A DNA stretch of 64,000 bases from contig CALYLX010000128.1 in the NCBI GenBank assembly GCA_944990035.1, positions 186,001 through 250,000 on the forward strand, in the 5' to 3' direction. The translations under genes and the position numbers were made by a program. Source of the stretch: Clitopilus passeckerianus (lineage: Eukaryota; Basidiomycota; Agaricomycetes; Agaricales; Entolomataceae). This document shows positions 46,520-56,783 of this stretch, in pieces (position 1 is the stretch's first letter; each line of letters opens with the position of its first letter). The notes under the pieces are model-generated. The model searched no databases. It was not told the origin of the DNA and saw only the letters and a list, made by a program, of their open reading frames with translations.

Positions 46520-48471
46520 TTAATGATGTCCTTCCGCTGCACCAGACATGAGCTTCTCAATGTTGTGTTCCACAGAACCACATCCCAGTAGGATCCCGAC
46601 CTCCGGTTGGCCTTGATAGAACCAGACCGATAAACCCTGAAAACTCGGTTAGAGGGGGCTAGTTATCTACACGGAACAGAGAGCTTACTATCATCAAATA
46701 AAGCGCTATCATCGCCAATCCTTCAACCCAATTAGTCTTCGCATCTGCCGTCACATAATTTACCACGAAGCAAGCCCCTAGAAGGACTGCAATCTCGAAA
46801 GAATCTAAAAGAAATCAGCCTACGGTTCCTGAATGCCACCATCTCTGTTGTACAACATACCAAAAAGAAGTGTCATCGGTTTGTTGATAACCCAGCCCAA
46901 TAATACGAGGAAGGGCATCCAGAATAGGATGAATTGCACACTCGTCTCGATTGCCTTCGCTTCAGCCAGTTCGACAGGAGGTGCAGGTTCCTTGAAGAAA
47001 TGGCGAAGGATATACCGGCCAAAATACAGTATAGCCACGAATGCATTTGCAGCAAAGGAGACAAGTGGGAGAAGGACCGTTCCAAAGAACCTAGCATTGG
47101 ATTTAGCAAAAGCTCCGCCACATTCAAGCAGAACTTACTCTGTGCTTATATCGGTATGTTCCCTGACGCTCTCAATGCTATGGACCAGCTGACGGAATAC
47201 AATCAATTCACGGGGTCAATACTTAGGCAAGAGATTTTGACTCACAAATTGGGTAGTGGGGGCCATGATGCCTATACAAATCAGAAGCACAACAATCAGG
47301 ACATATGGGTTGGTCTTTGGTGGTTTTTGGCTCAGGCGGATCTCTTCCTCAACAAGAGCGAGTGGCGCTGATGACTCTCGGTGAAGTGCCTTTTCGGGAC
47401 CTGGTGGGTTGTGGAGGTAAATGCGGGAGGCAATATATCTGTTAGTTGAGGTCAATCAGTAACTCAGACTAACGACAGATGCAGCTTGGCGTACACAACC
47501 AGAAGTATAAAAGAAAAGCCACGGCTCATCGCCAGAAAGTTATGCCGCGTCGCGTCTGTTACGATGTTTCCAACAGTTGTATGCTCGTCCAATTTTTTCT
47601 CCACACCGTGGTCAAGGGCATTGAAGAAGGCGGCCGGGAATAACAAGCTCAAAACCCTGTGCAGGTCCATGTCAGAGAGGCCAACACCACCCGAGTGGGT
47701 TGTACATACCCCATGATAAGGAGGGTCTGATTCAACTGAGTCGTGTGAGCATGCAAGTCTTGATACATAATCCTCGCGCCTCCAGTGGCCCATGTAGCGC
47801 CAGGTATGAGTAGCAGGTGAAGCACAATCACCCCTAAGTGATGCGATTAGCCAGTGTCAAGAAGAAATAACAATAGCGGCTCACCGACAATCGTCGATTG
47901 CAACAGTTTCAGTCTTAAAGGGTGCACCTATCAGCGTCAGGTGAACAGCGTACATGACAATGAACTTACTCGCAGTCGATCAGTAGCACAATTGCCAGGG
48001 TAGCCTCGATGCAGCTGTGGCCCCCGTCCGTTAGTACCGCTGGTCTAGAGCATTCTCCATGCATTCTTACTTATTTAGAGTAACGGTGATCAGATCGCCT
48101 AGCTGCTTCCCGCAATAAAGGGATAACTGCTTTCCACCCCACTCGAAGAGACTTTCCAGGGGCACCAACGCAAAGAAACACACTATTGTCGGGTTAGAGT
48201 AGCCCTGAAAACCACCAAGGCGGGAAAGGCTCGCACAAATAAAGGTAACAAGTCCCCATTCCATAAAGTGTGCCAGCCAAGCAAATGGAATGAATATTAC
48301 AAAAAGATTGAGCCCTTTAAGGAGTGTTGTGAGTCGTACTGAAGACGAGTCGAAGAACTCGAACCAAGCTTACATGTGTCGGAAACTTGGGTCCGTGGTC
48401 AAAACGGCGCTTCGGTTACGATCGCAGATGTGATTGGTTGCGACGGGGCTTCCCGGTAAGAACACTGTCAT
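46520..48471 (-). CDS. Vacuolar Ca2+/H+ exchanger of the CAX family, copy 2
   Basis: Paralogue of the neighbouring exchanger. Matching blocks: LLKGLNLFVIFIPFAWLAHF, SLYCGKQLGDLITVTLNNCI and EATLAIVLLIDCE (alpha-1), LLLIPGATWATGGARIMYQD, NQTLLIMGVLSLLFPAAFF, TEWFGTVLLPLVSFAANAFV (alpha-2) and CFVVNYVTADAKTNWVEGLA. In the second repeat the glycine-aspartate pair of copy 1 (AADGIL) is AANAFV, a change worth testing for ion choice. The N-terminal tail is much shorter than in copy 1. Its start is uncertain: the ATG at 48471 (MTVFLPGSPVATNHIC) fits if an intron from a GTAACC donor to CTTCAG joins it to RLTTLLKGLN. The C-terminus ends EKLMSGAAEGHH. The gene lies just left of the transposon. Confidence 0.9.
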
Positions 48472-48657
48472 TACGGAACAAATTAGTCAGAACGGCCGGA
48501 AATCAGTCCAAACAAGGACGAGGCGATCACAACGGCGAAGTACAGCCGAGCCTGTGTTATAACTGAGGTTGCCACTGTTGTTGACACCACGCTCATTCTG
48601 TTTCGACTGCCATCCCTCGTTCCTTTCATTCCACTGTCATTCACAGGTCAACTCACT

Positions 48658-51600
48658 ATGTCGTCTTCGTTGAATCGCCGGTATAAGACATCAAACACAA
48701 TGCAGTGTCCCCATACCCACTGTCAGCGCGTCTTAGACGCCCGTGGTTTCAAGAAACACGTTGAGGGCTGCGCGAGAAAACGTGCATTGGTGGAGGAAGA
48801 AGGAGCATTTGTGGATTCCCATAGACGGAGGAAAACTCAAAGCTGTAAGTTCTGTTCAGCCTGTTACTCACTCATCACTGACCATGATATGTAGATACGA
48901 CTGCCATAGACGAGGAGGACACGGAAGCATTGACAGGTGATCACTGGCATGCTGGTATTTGATATGGCCTCGTCTCTTCCTTCTATTGCTAAGCTTTTGA
49001 CTATCCTAGATGATTTTGGCGACCTGGAGCCTACTGGCGAAAACTTGAGCCCGTCGGGATCTAAAACAGCATTGACAGCAGGTGCGGTTTTCTGTAGAGT
49101 CTCCACGAAGGTCGATTACTGATTTCCTTAACAGCACAATCTTCACAGGCATTGCCTCGCAAGGAGCCTGAAGGTTCGGGCGAATTTCGCCTTGACGATA
49201 TTCGAACTGAATATCATCCTCATAGTCAACGTGATACCAAAACCGATCATTTTGAGGATTATCAGCGATACGCCGAAAACTCTCGTACGCAAGCTTCCGA
49301 GTTGGAACCGCTGGAACCATGGAAGCCCTGGCGTTCGCGTGAAGACTACGAATTCTGCGAGCTTGCCCTAGATGCAGCACTTACCCAAGAGCAGACCACA
49401 AAACTTCTGCAGTTATTCCGCCGCTGTCTGCGTGGGGAGGGCTTGTTTACCCTCGAGAACTTCAAGGAAGTTCAGATGTTCTGGGAGGCTGCGGGTGATA
49501 TGCTAACGCCCGTGAGATTTAGATATTCTTCATTTCAAGTTGTGTTATTAATTGCATCATGACAGTTTACGCAACACGTCATTCAGATTCCGTACAAGAA
49601 AGTCGACCACACATTCAAGTTCTGGTCACGTCGCCTCAAAAACTGGATTCAGGATCTGATTCATGATCCGGCTCTTGCTCCTCTCTTCGAGTGGGATGCT
49701 CAGAAGCTATCTAAATTTGATGGTGACTCTTTCGTTAGGTTCATTGACGAACCTTGGACGGCCCAACGGTTTTGGGATATACAGGTAAATCTCTGCGCAT
49801 TTGATCTATTAGTCACTTTTTCTCATCAACGATAGTCCCGACTGCCGCCAGATGGAAAACCTTTTGGCATCATACTCTATGCAGACAAGACCAAGCTCTC
49901 GTCATTTGGAACCCAAATGGGCTACCCCGTGATAGCGCGTTGCGCTAACCTACCTGTTGAAGTTCGAAATGGGAACGGGCCTGGAGGAGGACGAGTCGTT
50001 GGATGGTTACCGCTTGTCAGTTTATTTTTTCTAATTGTAATAGTCGTTACTAATGAATAATCAGGTTCCTGACGACCAGAAGAACAAGGGAAAGAGCCAC
50101 TTTGCTGACTTTAAAAATGTTGTTTGGCATGAATGTGTCCGGGTTCTGTTTGAATCACTGAAGCCGGATAGCCGTGGTAATGGATTCTGGGTGCGATGTG
50201 CCGACGGAGTTGATCGCCACCTGTTTCCCTTCATTGTTATTCTTTCAGCTGATTATGAAGAACAGTAAGTGGTGTTGCATATCTATGTAACATAGACTAA
50301 CAGAGTCTCTTTTTACAGATGTGTAATGGTGCTGAATCGTGGCTTTAGAGGGCTTTGGCCGTGCCCGAAATGCTATGTCCCTGCCGGCCAACTCTCAGAC
50401 CTTCACTCATCTCATAAGCTTCGAACTGGCGTGGAAACTCGTGATATTGTCCAGAAGGCTCGAAAGCTGGAGAAGAAATCTGACCGAGATGACATGCTAA
50501 AGAACCACGGACTGCGGGGTGTTGACGTAAATCTAATTTATGTTTGTTTACTATATTTATCACACTGACGATACCTTCTCCAGAATGCATTCTGGGAGCT
50601 GCCGAATTCTGATCCTCATCTCGCTGTTTCTTGGGACAAGTGTCACAATCTCGCGCATGGGCTCGGGGGAAAACACATATGGCCCATTCTCCAGCAACAT
50701 GTTCATGACCTGGGGCGTGTTGCTGCTGATACCATCAATATGCAGTAGGCTGACTTGTTTATCTAGTTGACATTACAACTCACTGTTTAGCAGAATGAGG
50801 CACATGCCGCGCTGGCGCCATCTCAGTCATTTTCAAGAAGGTGCTATTGATCTAACATTCTCGGATGCAAACAAGTTCGAAGACATTTTGAAGGTAATTT
50901 GATTACCACTGTAATATCACATTACTAATATGGGATCTATAGACTATCATTTACGCAAGTCACAACATCCTCACGAAAGCAAAATCACCTTCGGGGTATG
51001 CACTGCTGGCGCTGCTTAGGCAGTATCTTTGTTTGGAGATGTATGCGTCTTTGGAAGTTCATACTGAACAGACGTTATCCGATGGTCGGTTGCAGCTCAA
51101 ACTCTTTGTGGCACGATTAGAGGTAAGCTTTGATTTAAGTAGCGTTGGTACTGGATTGCATGCTGATTATTACTTGTAGGAGTACATTCCTCTTGGGCCG
51201 CAGGACAAGAGTTGGAATTTTCCGAAGTTGCACATGCTGCAGCACCTCTTCGATGACATTGAGAGTAAAGGGGTCACACGCAATTACGACACAAAACCAA
51301 ATGAATCCCTACATGGTCCGCTGAAGGATTCATACCAGCTGCGAACTAATTTCAGAGATGTTGCGGGTCAGGTATGTAATCATTTCTCGTTTGTTCGTTT
51401 ATTCTTCACTAATCTTGATTATCCAGATTCTTAAAGCTGACCATCAATTATATGTGGCCTCCCTTATTCGTCAGCAGATTGATGACTTTGACGAGCAAAG
51501 AAAGCGGCGTGAGGAAGCTCAGAAGAAGTTAGGCGCTGTAGGAGAACTCGAGGATGCGACCGATAGCGATGATACCAACCACCCATCGCAGGCTGCCTCT

Positions 51601-52366
51601 AATGCTGCCTCGTTGGCGTTGTCGCCTACCATTTCGGTTGACAATGTCACCAAATTCTCGGTGCACAGCCGCAAGGATGCCTGCACATTCAAGCAGCTCG
51701 AGGAGGAAAACATTCCCTCTAGTGCAGGGTTTGTTCGGTTTCGGTTGAGGCTTGCCGAGTTCCTCTCACAGTCACTGCCTGCAGCTGGCATCCGACTTCC
51801 AAATGACAGATATCTAAACCTGCGCGCAGATGACAAGGTGATTTCTAACTGCTCACTCAATGTTTCAACGACAACTTACCCTTGGATTTTTCTAGATTCG
51901 TCCATTTCAATTTCTCAAATCATATTATGAATCCAAGGTGTCATGGCGAACTGAGGTGGACTACATCCGCTGTTCACCAGATTTCTATCATCGGCCACGC
52001 CATGACTTCGTTATAATCCAGACCGACGGTCTTCCGGTTTTCGCGCAACTTCAACTCCTATTTGAATTCACCCTTGGGGATAAAACATACCCTATTGCCC
52101 TTGCACTGCCTCTAGATGCTGCACGAGGATCTGTTCCATCTTCCGAAAGGGAGCTTGGTCTCTTGCGTCTGAGAGCTTGGCCATCTAGCGAAACAAGATT
52201 CTACTTCGTGAACTCTATCATCAGGGGGGCTTGTGTCATAGAAAAGTTTGGTTCATTGGATCGTGACTTCTATGTAATTGACACTATAGACACCGACATG
52301 TTTCTGCGTATCAGGGAATTGTACCCTGACACTAGTTGGGGTGCTGCGCAGGAGGCTAGCCAATAA
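48658..52366 (+). CDS. Plavaka transposase with C-terminal DUF6830-like region
   Basis: About 1,000 residues in roughly a dozen exons, all in frame. The N-terminus has a Cys/His zinc-finger-like segment (MQCPHTHCQRVLDARGFKKH). The transposase core shows the diagnostic blocks PWTAQRFWDIQSRLPPDGK, ILYADKTKLSSFGTQMGYPV, GGGRVVGWLP, FKNVVWHECVRVLFES, RGLWPCPKCYVPAG, SWDKCHNLAHGLGGKHIWP and NYDTKPNESLHGPLKDSYQ. By analogy with related DDE enzymes, Asp in YADKTKL, Asp in SWDKCH or nearby, and Glu in PNESLHG are candidate catalytic residues; this is inference. The C-terminal part (from KVSWRTEVDYIRCSP to YFVNSIIRGACVIEKF) matches the conserved end found in many mushroom Plavaka proteins. No stop or frameshift was seen at any junction I checked. 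Confidence 0.9.
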
Positions 52367-52727
52367 GGTTCGTAATTGCTGAAACCTTGTATGTGGCGTA
52401 TAGTGACATTATCTCCACAGGACACATTGTTTATTGTTTTATAGACCAGGATGTACCCCAGTATCAGCTGTGCTATGCCATTACTTGTTCTTTGTGCCAC
52501 TGCTGCTTTTACTTGCCAACAGATTCCTGTGCGTGCTTATTGCCCCATTGTGGTAAGGTGGAATCCGACAATGGAAAAATTTGAAATCTCGTTGTTAACC
52601 TGTTGGTGCACATTGGAGATTCCTCAACGTCCCTGACAAACACGTTGCAGACCAAGGACGCGGATCTTGAAATCCTGGTATTATAAGAGTTGTAAGCCCT
52701 TCCTCTACCTAATCCTTGCTGACACTC
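52367..52727 (+). other. Spacer between the two transposon genes
   Basis: 361 bases, containing short open frames only. It may hold the promoter or an unrecognised first exon of the second gene. Confidence 0.4.
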
Positions 52728-54793
52728 ATGTCGCTCCCTCAGAACAATTTTCGTCGTCAACATCCAGGCCTCGGACTTGGACACGCTGCCCCTGCTCGCT
52801 CACATGCTGCCACTCAACAAAGCATTGGGCAGAATGCGCCTCGTTCAACGTCTAACCCTGTAGTGCTTGACCGTCGAATTGGCCTTCCACCTCAAGTTGT
52901 ACCGCATGAACCTGGGGTTGATGAAGCAGAGGAGTTCTACCTTGATGATATTTCAGGGTCCTCTGACGACGAGATGGATGGCGAGTACAACACACTGCCT
53001 GACCGCAATTCTGCTCAACAACCGAGCTCGACAACCGTGGCAAACAACAACTATGAAGCGGTCAGTAATGAATTGTGCATTTGAAAGGCAATTTGACTAA
53101 GAATTACGACAGGCTATTAAATCTGTCCAACTTCGTAATGACGTCCTAGAGCAAGAAAAATGTGGCCTTCAGCTTGCATTACACATGGAACGCACTCGTA
53201 AGGGAGCAAAGAAACGGGGACAAGATGGAGGGCCAGGATCTGAGTCGGCATCTACTATTGTCGACCAGATAAGTCTGGCAGGGAAGAAATTCTGCTTCAT
53301 GAAAGAGATGTTTGTATCCGAAGCTGCTATCAAGATTGTTGGTGGCGTGTTGGGGGAATCACATGCACGAGATGCGGCGACGGTTCGGATGGTCAACGAG
53401 CTTAGGGCATTTCTGTCCGAAACCCCTAACCTCCTCGAATATCTTCAGAAATACCCTGCGGTATTTCAAAAATATGTTTGTATTCCAATGTTTGTCTAGC
53501 TCTAAACCTATTATACTGACTTGCATCCCTCGGAAATAGTTTCTAGGTGGGGCTGACAGCCTTCGTCGTGCAATTATCTTCACGTTTAGGAAGAACGCAT
53601 CAAGCATCATTCCATCGACCAGTGCATCTGACTTTGAATGTAAAGCAGATCGAACATCACTTCCTCATATTCAGACGTACTTTAAATTTCCTCACAACCT
53701 CAATGATGTGCTGGACCCAAACATCCACCCTGCCTACATTCCCCTTTTCTTTCCGAATCTGAACTACAACCTTCGAAATCTATTCCATACTGAGATTCTT
53801 GCAAAGGTAATTACATCACATCATTGACCGAACAAACCTAGACTCACACTCGAGATAGTTCGTGAAAGTTGCGCTCAAAGGCCCCTCGTCATTGTCAGCC
53901 GAGAATGTTCCCAAACCAAAGACCAATGGCGTACTGTGGGGTGTTGACAATGTGAGTATTGGTGCCATTGCCTTCGTGAGCGTCGCAGTAAGTTCCCTAA
54001 CTTTTCACCACAAACTACCTGCTAAACCCGTATGCAGGTTAAACTTATCCTATCTCCGGATTCTGAACTCCCTCACACTGCCATCGGCAACAAGAGTGGA
54101 AACCACTACGCTAAAGATTTTGATATCTTCAAAGATATTCTCCAGGGCGCTACAAACATGCCTGCACTAAAGCCGTCGTTTGACCGTCTGATCTCAATGT
54201 TCAATTCAATTGTTTTCCCCCCACGTCGTCATACAAATCAGCCTGCAAGGACTTGTCAAACAGCACTAGTACCTTCCATTGAGCAAATGCTCAGTCAGAT
54301 GGCGCTTCAAGACAATAAGGACTCAGACGGTGAAGACATTGGTTTGGCTGGGACCAATGTTGGTCATGCAAATATTTGCGATGACAGCCTCTTCTGTTTA
54401 GAGGACTCGGTGACTGGTAGGTTCCCACCTTTAGTCTTGTACTGTTCTTTTTGACCAAAAATGTGTACTCTAGACACACCTGCCCTGCCTGCTACTGCCA
54501 CAAGTGACGTACCACCTGAACCGACACTATCCCCACACTCCCATCCGAGTCACAACCAGTCATCTTTGCCTGCGCCTCCCACACTTCAGCCTGAAGCAGT
54601 TCTTGCACCTACCTCCTCCAGCGGAGATGCAGCCAATGTCAATGCTGAAGCTCCAAAAGCTGTGAAGCCACGTCGCAAGAAGAAGGCTCCTCAGGTTGGC
54701 AGCAACACCGCGGAAGTGGCGGAAATCCATAATCCAGTGCCAGCAACCAAGCCAGCGACCCGAAGTCGACGACCTGCACAAGGATCTGGTTGA
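52728..54793 (+). CDS. Second gene of the Plavaka element, function unknown
   Basis: A protein of about 570 residues in six or seven exons, all open. The N-terminal ~130 residues are acidic and disordered (EEFYLDDISGSSDDEMDGEY). A coiled stretch follows (IKSVQLRNDVLEQEKCGLQL), then a helical domain with SETPNLLEYLQKYPAVFQKY, IFTFRKNASSIIPSTSAS, FFPNLNYNLRNLFHTEILAK, and SIGAIAFVSVAVKLILSPDS, ending NHYAKDFDIFKDILQGATNM. The tail is Pro/Thr-rich with a basic patch (AVKPRRKKKAPQ). The layout, with a late segment of the type AIAFxSVAVKLxLSPD, recalls the uncharacterised proteins that often sit beside Plavaka and KDZ transposons in mushrooms (DUF6532/DUF6698-like). I cannot assign it to one of these by eye. 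The ATG at 52728 is the first usable one. Position beside the transposase suggests an accessory role. Confidence 0.75.
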
Positions 54794-55541
54794 AGATTGA
54801 AGTCCCAGCAACGCTACCCAGTGAGTGTGCACTGATGTGCCTCCTCCTTTCATGGTTTACAGTTTGAAGAAAATCACATTAACAGGTTGCCAACAGGTGC
54901 AGTTGCCACGCAGAACTTGTCACTCGATTCATGAACAAGCATTGTAGTCTGTGCCAGTGCATATAATTTCACGATATAGTCATCATTCATGTAACTAATG
55001 CTTCTTATCGCCACTTTTATTGAGCTCCTTTATATGAAGTGTTTTGCATGCAGAGATAACGCAAAGGATAAGGTCAGAATAACATTCAAACCACGAAGGA
55101 CTGGTCAGAACTAGGACAGCCACTCGCAACAGGCCATCACGGCTGCAGCGCCGGTAGCATCACCATCCCAACCAAGCGCCAACCGTTATGACGGAAATCA
55201 TATTACTAAGGGGAAATCCGCGGCCGAAATTGCTTCCTATTTTGGCAATGCTAAACATTCATATTCCAATTTTCTCATCGAATTGTCCCAATACCTATCT
55301 CAAGTGGCCTCAAATTGCTCCTTTTACAAGGCACGGACCTGTCGCTATGAGTTGAGTGAGGTAGGGACAATCTGTGCATTCATCGACAAAGAATGTGTCT
55401 CAATACACAAACAACATGCAAACAAGCCTTCGACGCGTCGACCCTGAGGTCCGTGCGTCACGGAAGGGATGGACGCCTTTGGCCACAACTCCGGCAGTCC
55501 TACCTTAACACGGATTAGTCTGTTCGGAGAAGCAGGGGCAT
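54794..55541. other. Right flank of the Plavaka genes, non-coding
   Basis: About 750 bases without a gene. It includes the palindrome TTCGACGCGTCGA at 55429-55441. Possible 3' untranslated region and element end. No convincing terminal repeat was found. Confidence 0.45.
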
Positions 55542-55781
55542 GTTCTAACTGGGGTTAAATCAGCGTTAGAGCGTGGGTTCTAACTACCATTTCAACACCC
55601 GTTGCAACCATCGTTTTAATTACCAAGCTCCCGTTATAGCCAACTCTTTGGCCGTTTCAATCAAGACCCCCGAAGTTTCAACCAATCGGGTGCTATTACA
55701 ACGCCGATGTGGCCCTCACTTTCTAGTTATGGCTTGTTCTCACCGTTCCGGACCGTTTTTGGCGTTTTGAGCCGTTACAAC
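55542..55781. repeat. Regularly spaced degenerate repeat array, GTTNNAAC type
   Basis: The loose motif (G/A)TTNNAA(C/T), often embedded in CCGTTNCAACC, starts at 55542, 55577, 55589, 55601, 55613, 55633 (one mismatch, GTTATAGC), 55654, 55675, 55695 and 55774. Steps are 12, 12, 12, then 20, 21, 21 and 20 bases, so four intervals are close to two helical turns. GTTNNAAC is self-complementary. The array abuts the end of a minus-strand gene at 55795. CMC-type transposons often carry arrays of short subterminal repeats, which suggests this is the right end of the Plavaka element. Confidence 0.55.
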
Positions 55782-55794
55782 CGGTTAGCACGGT

Positions 55795-56349
55795 TCAGGC
55801 AGGTTTCCGACATGAAGAGAAGGCTATAGCTTGCAAGCTTTGTAGTACTCCGATTCTATTCTGTCCTCTTCTCCTGAACCTGTCCCGAAAGCTGAGGTCC
55901 GGTTGACTGGCCAACAATTCTTCCTTCTGTATTATTCTTGCCAATGTTGGACTTGAGCTTCTCCCTGCCTGGTGCATCCCAAATGGGCTGCCCAGCGACC
56001 CTTGACGTGAATGACCCGGCAGAGAGGCATAAGAAGGACCCCTAGAATGAGTGGGGCGTGCTCCATGATCGCGGTATGGGTCGTACAATTCATACTCTTC
56101 TGCTCCGGCGCGTGCCAAGTTTGAGCTGCTATATGTGTGGTAGAGTTGGTTAGGCGTTCGTCGCGTCGTAACATCGATCGAGCTTGAACTTCGGGACTTC
56201 AAAGGTGGCCGGCCACGTTCGTCATCTGAAGAGGGTGGGTCATCATTGGCATGCCCTTTCACGCCACTGTACGCGTGTTGGGCTGGCACCAGAGTAGTGG
56301 CGGACTCATTTCGTGTATGTCGAATTCCTTGGCCAAGAGAAGTGGACAT
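55795..56349 (-). CDS. Unrecognised Ser/Arg-rich protein next to the transposon
   Basis: I do not recognise this protein. An open frame of 184 codons begins at ATG 56349 with MSTSLGQGIRHTRNESATTL. It is polar, rich in Ser, Arg, Gly and Pro, with repeated RSSSS and SRGPSYASLPGHSRQGS stretches that look like kinase targets. The most structured-looking part is SSSPTLARIIQKEELLASQP near the end. No membrane segment or signal peptide. The frame ends 14 bases from the repeat array described at 55542-55781, so the natural C-terminus may have been cut or replaced by the element. It may instead be an exon of a longer spliced gene. Confidence 0.5.
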   Translation of the reverse strand: MSTSLGQGIRHTRNESATTLVPAQHAYSGVKGHANDDPPSSDDERGRPPLKSRSSSSIDVTTRRTPNQLYHTYSSSNLARAGAEEYELYDPYRDHGARPTHSRGPSYASLPGHSRQGSLGSPFGMHQAGRSSSPTLARIIQKEELLASQPDLSFRDRFRRRGQNRIGVLQSLQAIAFSSCRKPA

Positions 56350-56783
56350 CACGGAGAGCAGGAGCCCAGAGCTGCTGTGAGGTCTGGTAGAGTCTTGTAG
56401 GACGGCAAGGCGCGGGGAAGCCTCATTAAGAGTGTTTCGAGAACCATATCACAAGAAGCATGCTAAACCGAACAGAGGAGGTGTTGAAACTGCGACAACT
56501 TCAAGTATCGGGCAGGAGAAGCCACCGGCGCTCTGTCCCCGCGTTCCCGAGCCTTGCAACACTTACTCGTTGATCAGGGTTTATATAAATCGTTAGAATG
56601 CAATGGAAAAGTGGGGCCAACCGAGGCCTGTTACGACAACGTGTATCGGTTATGGGCGGAACCAGAGATGATAACTCACGAAAATCTTACTTGACTACCA
56701 AACTGTACACCGCGCCCAACTTCAATCCATATAATACTAATAATTCAATATCTTACATACAGCAGTGACTCTTAGTTAAATAT
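56350..56783. other. Intergenic region left of the GH105-like gene
   Basis: About 430 bases between two minus-strand genes; it holds the promoter of the Ser/Arg-rich gene and the 3' end of the GH105-like gene. Nothing else was recognised. Confidence 0.5.

Larger units (their letters stand above)
48658..54793 (+). mobile_element. Plavaka-type DNA transposon, coding core
   Basis: Two plus-strand genes, a Plavaka transposase and a second gene, lie in one orientation with 361 bases between. The element must begin between the CAX start (48471) and 48658, and must end between 54793 and about 55795. I could not identify convincing terminal inverted repeats or a target-site duplication. A regularly spaced repeat array lies at 55542-55781 and may be its right subterminal region. 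All exons of both genes are open, so the copy could be recent. Plavaka elements are known from basidiomycetes and relate to the CACTA/CMC superfamily. Confidence 0.85.

Noticed and set aside
48490..55760. Candidate terminal repeats: AACGGCCGGAA near 48500 and AACGGTCCGGAA (reverse complement) near 55750
   Set aside because: Only 11 matching bases with an indel, and neither copy is flanked by a clear target-site duplication; too weak to define the transposon ends.
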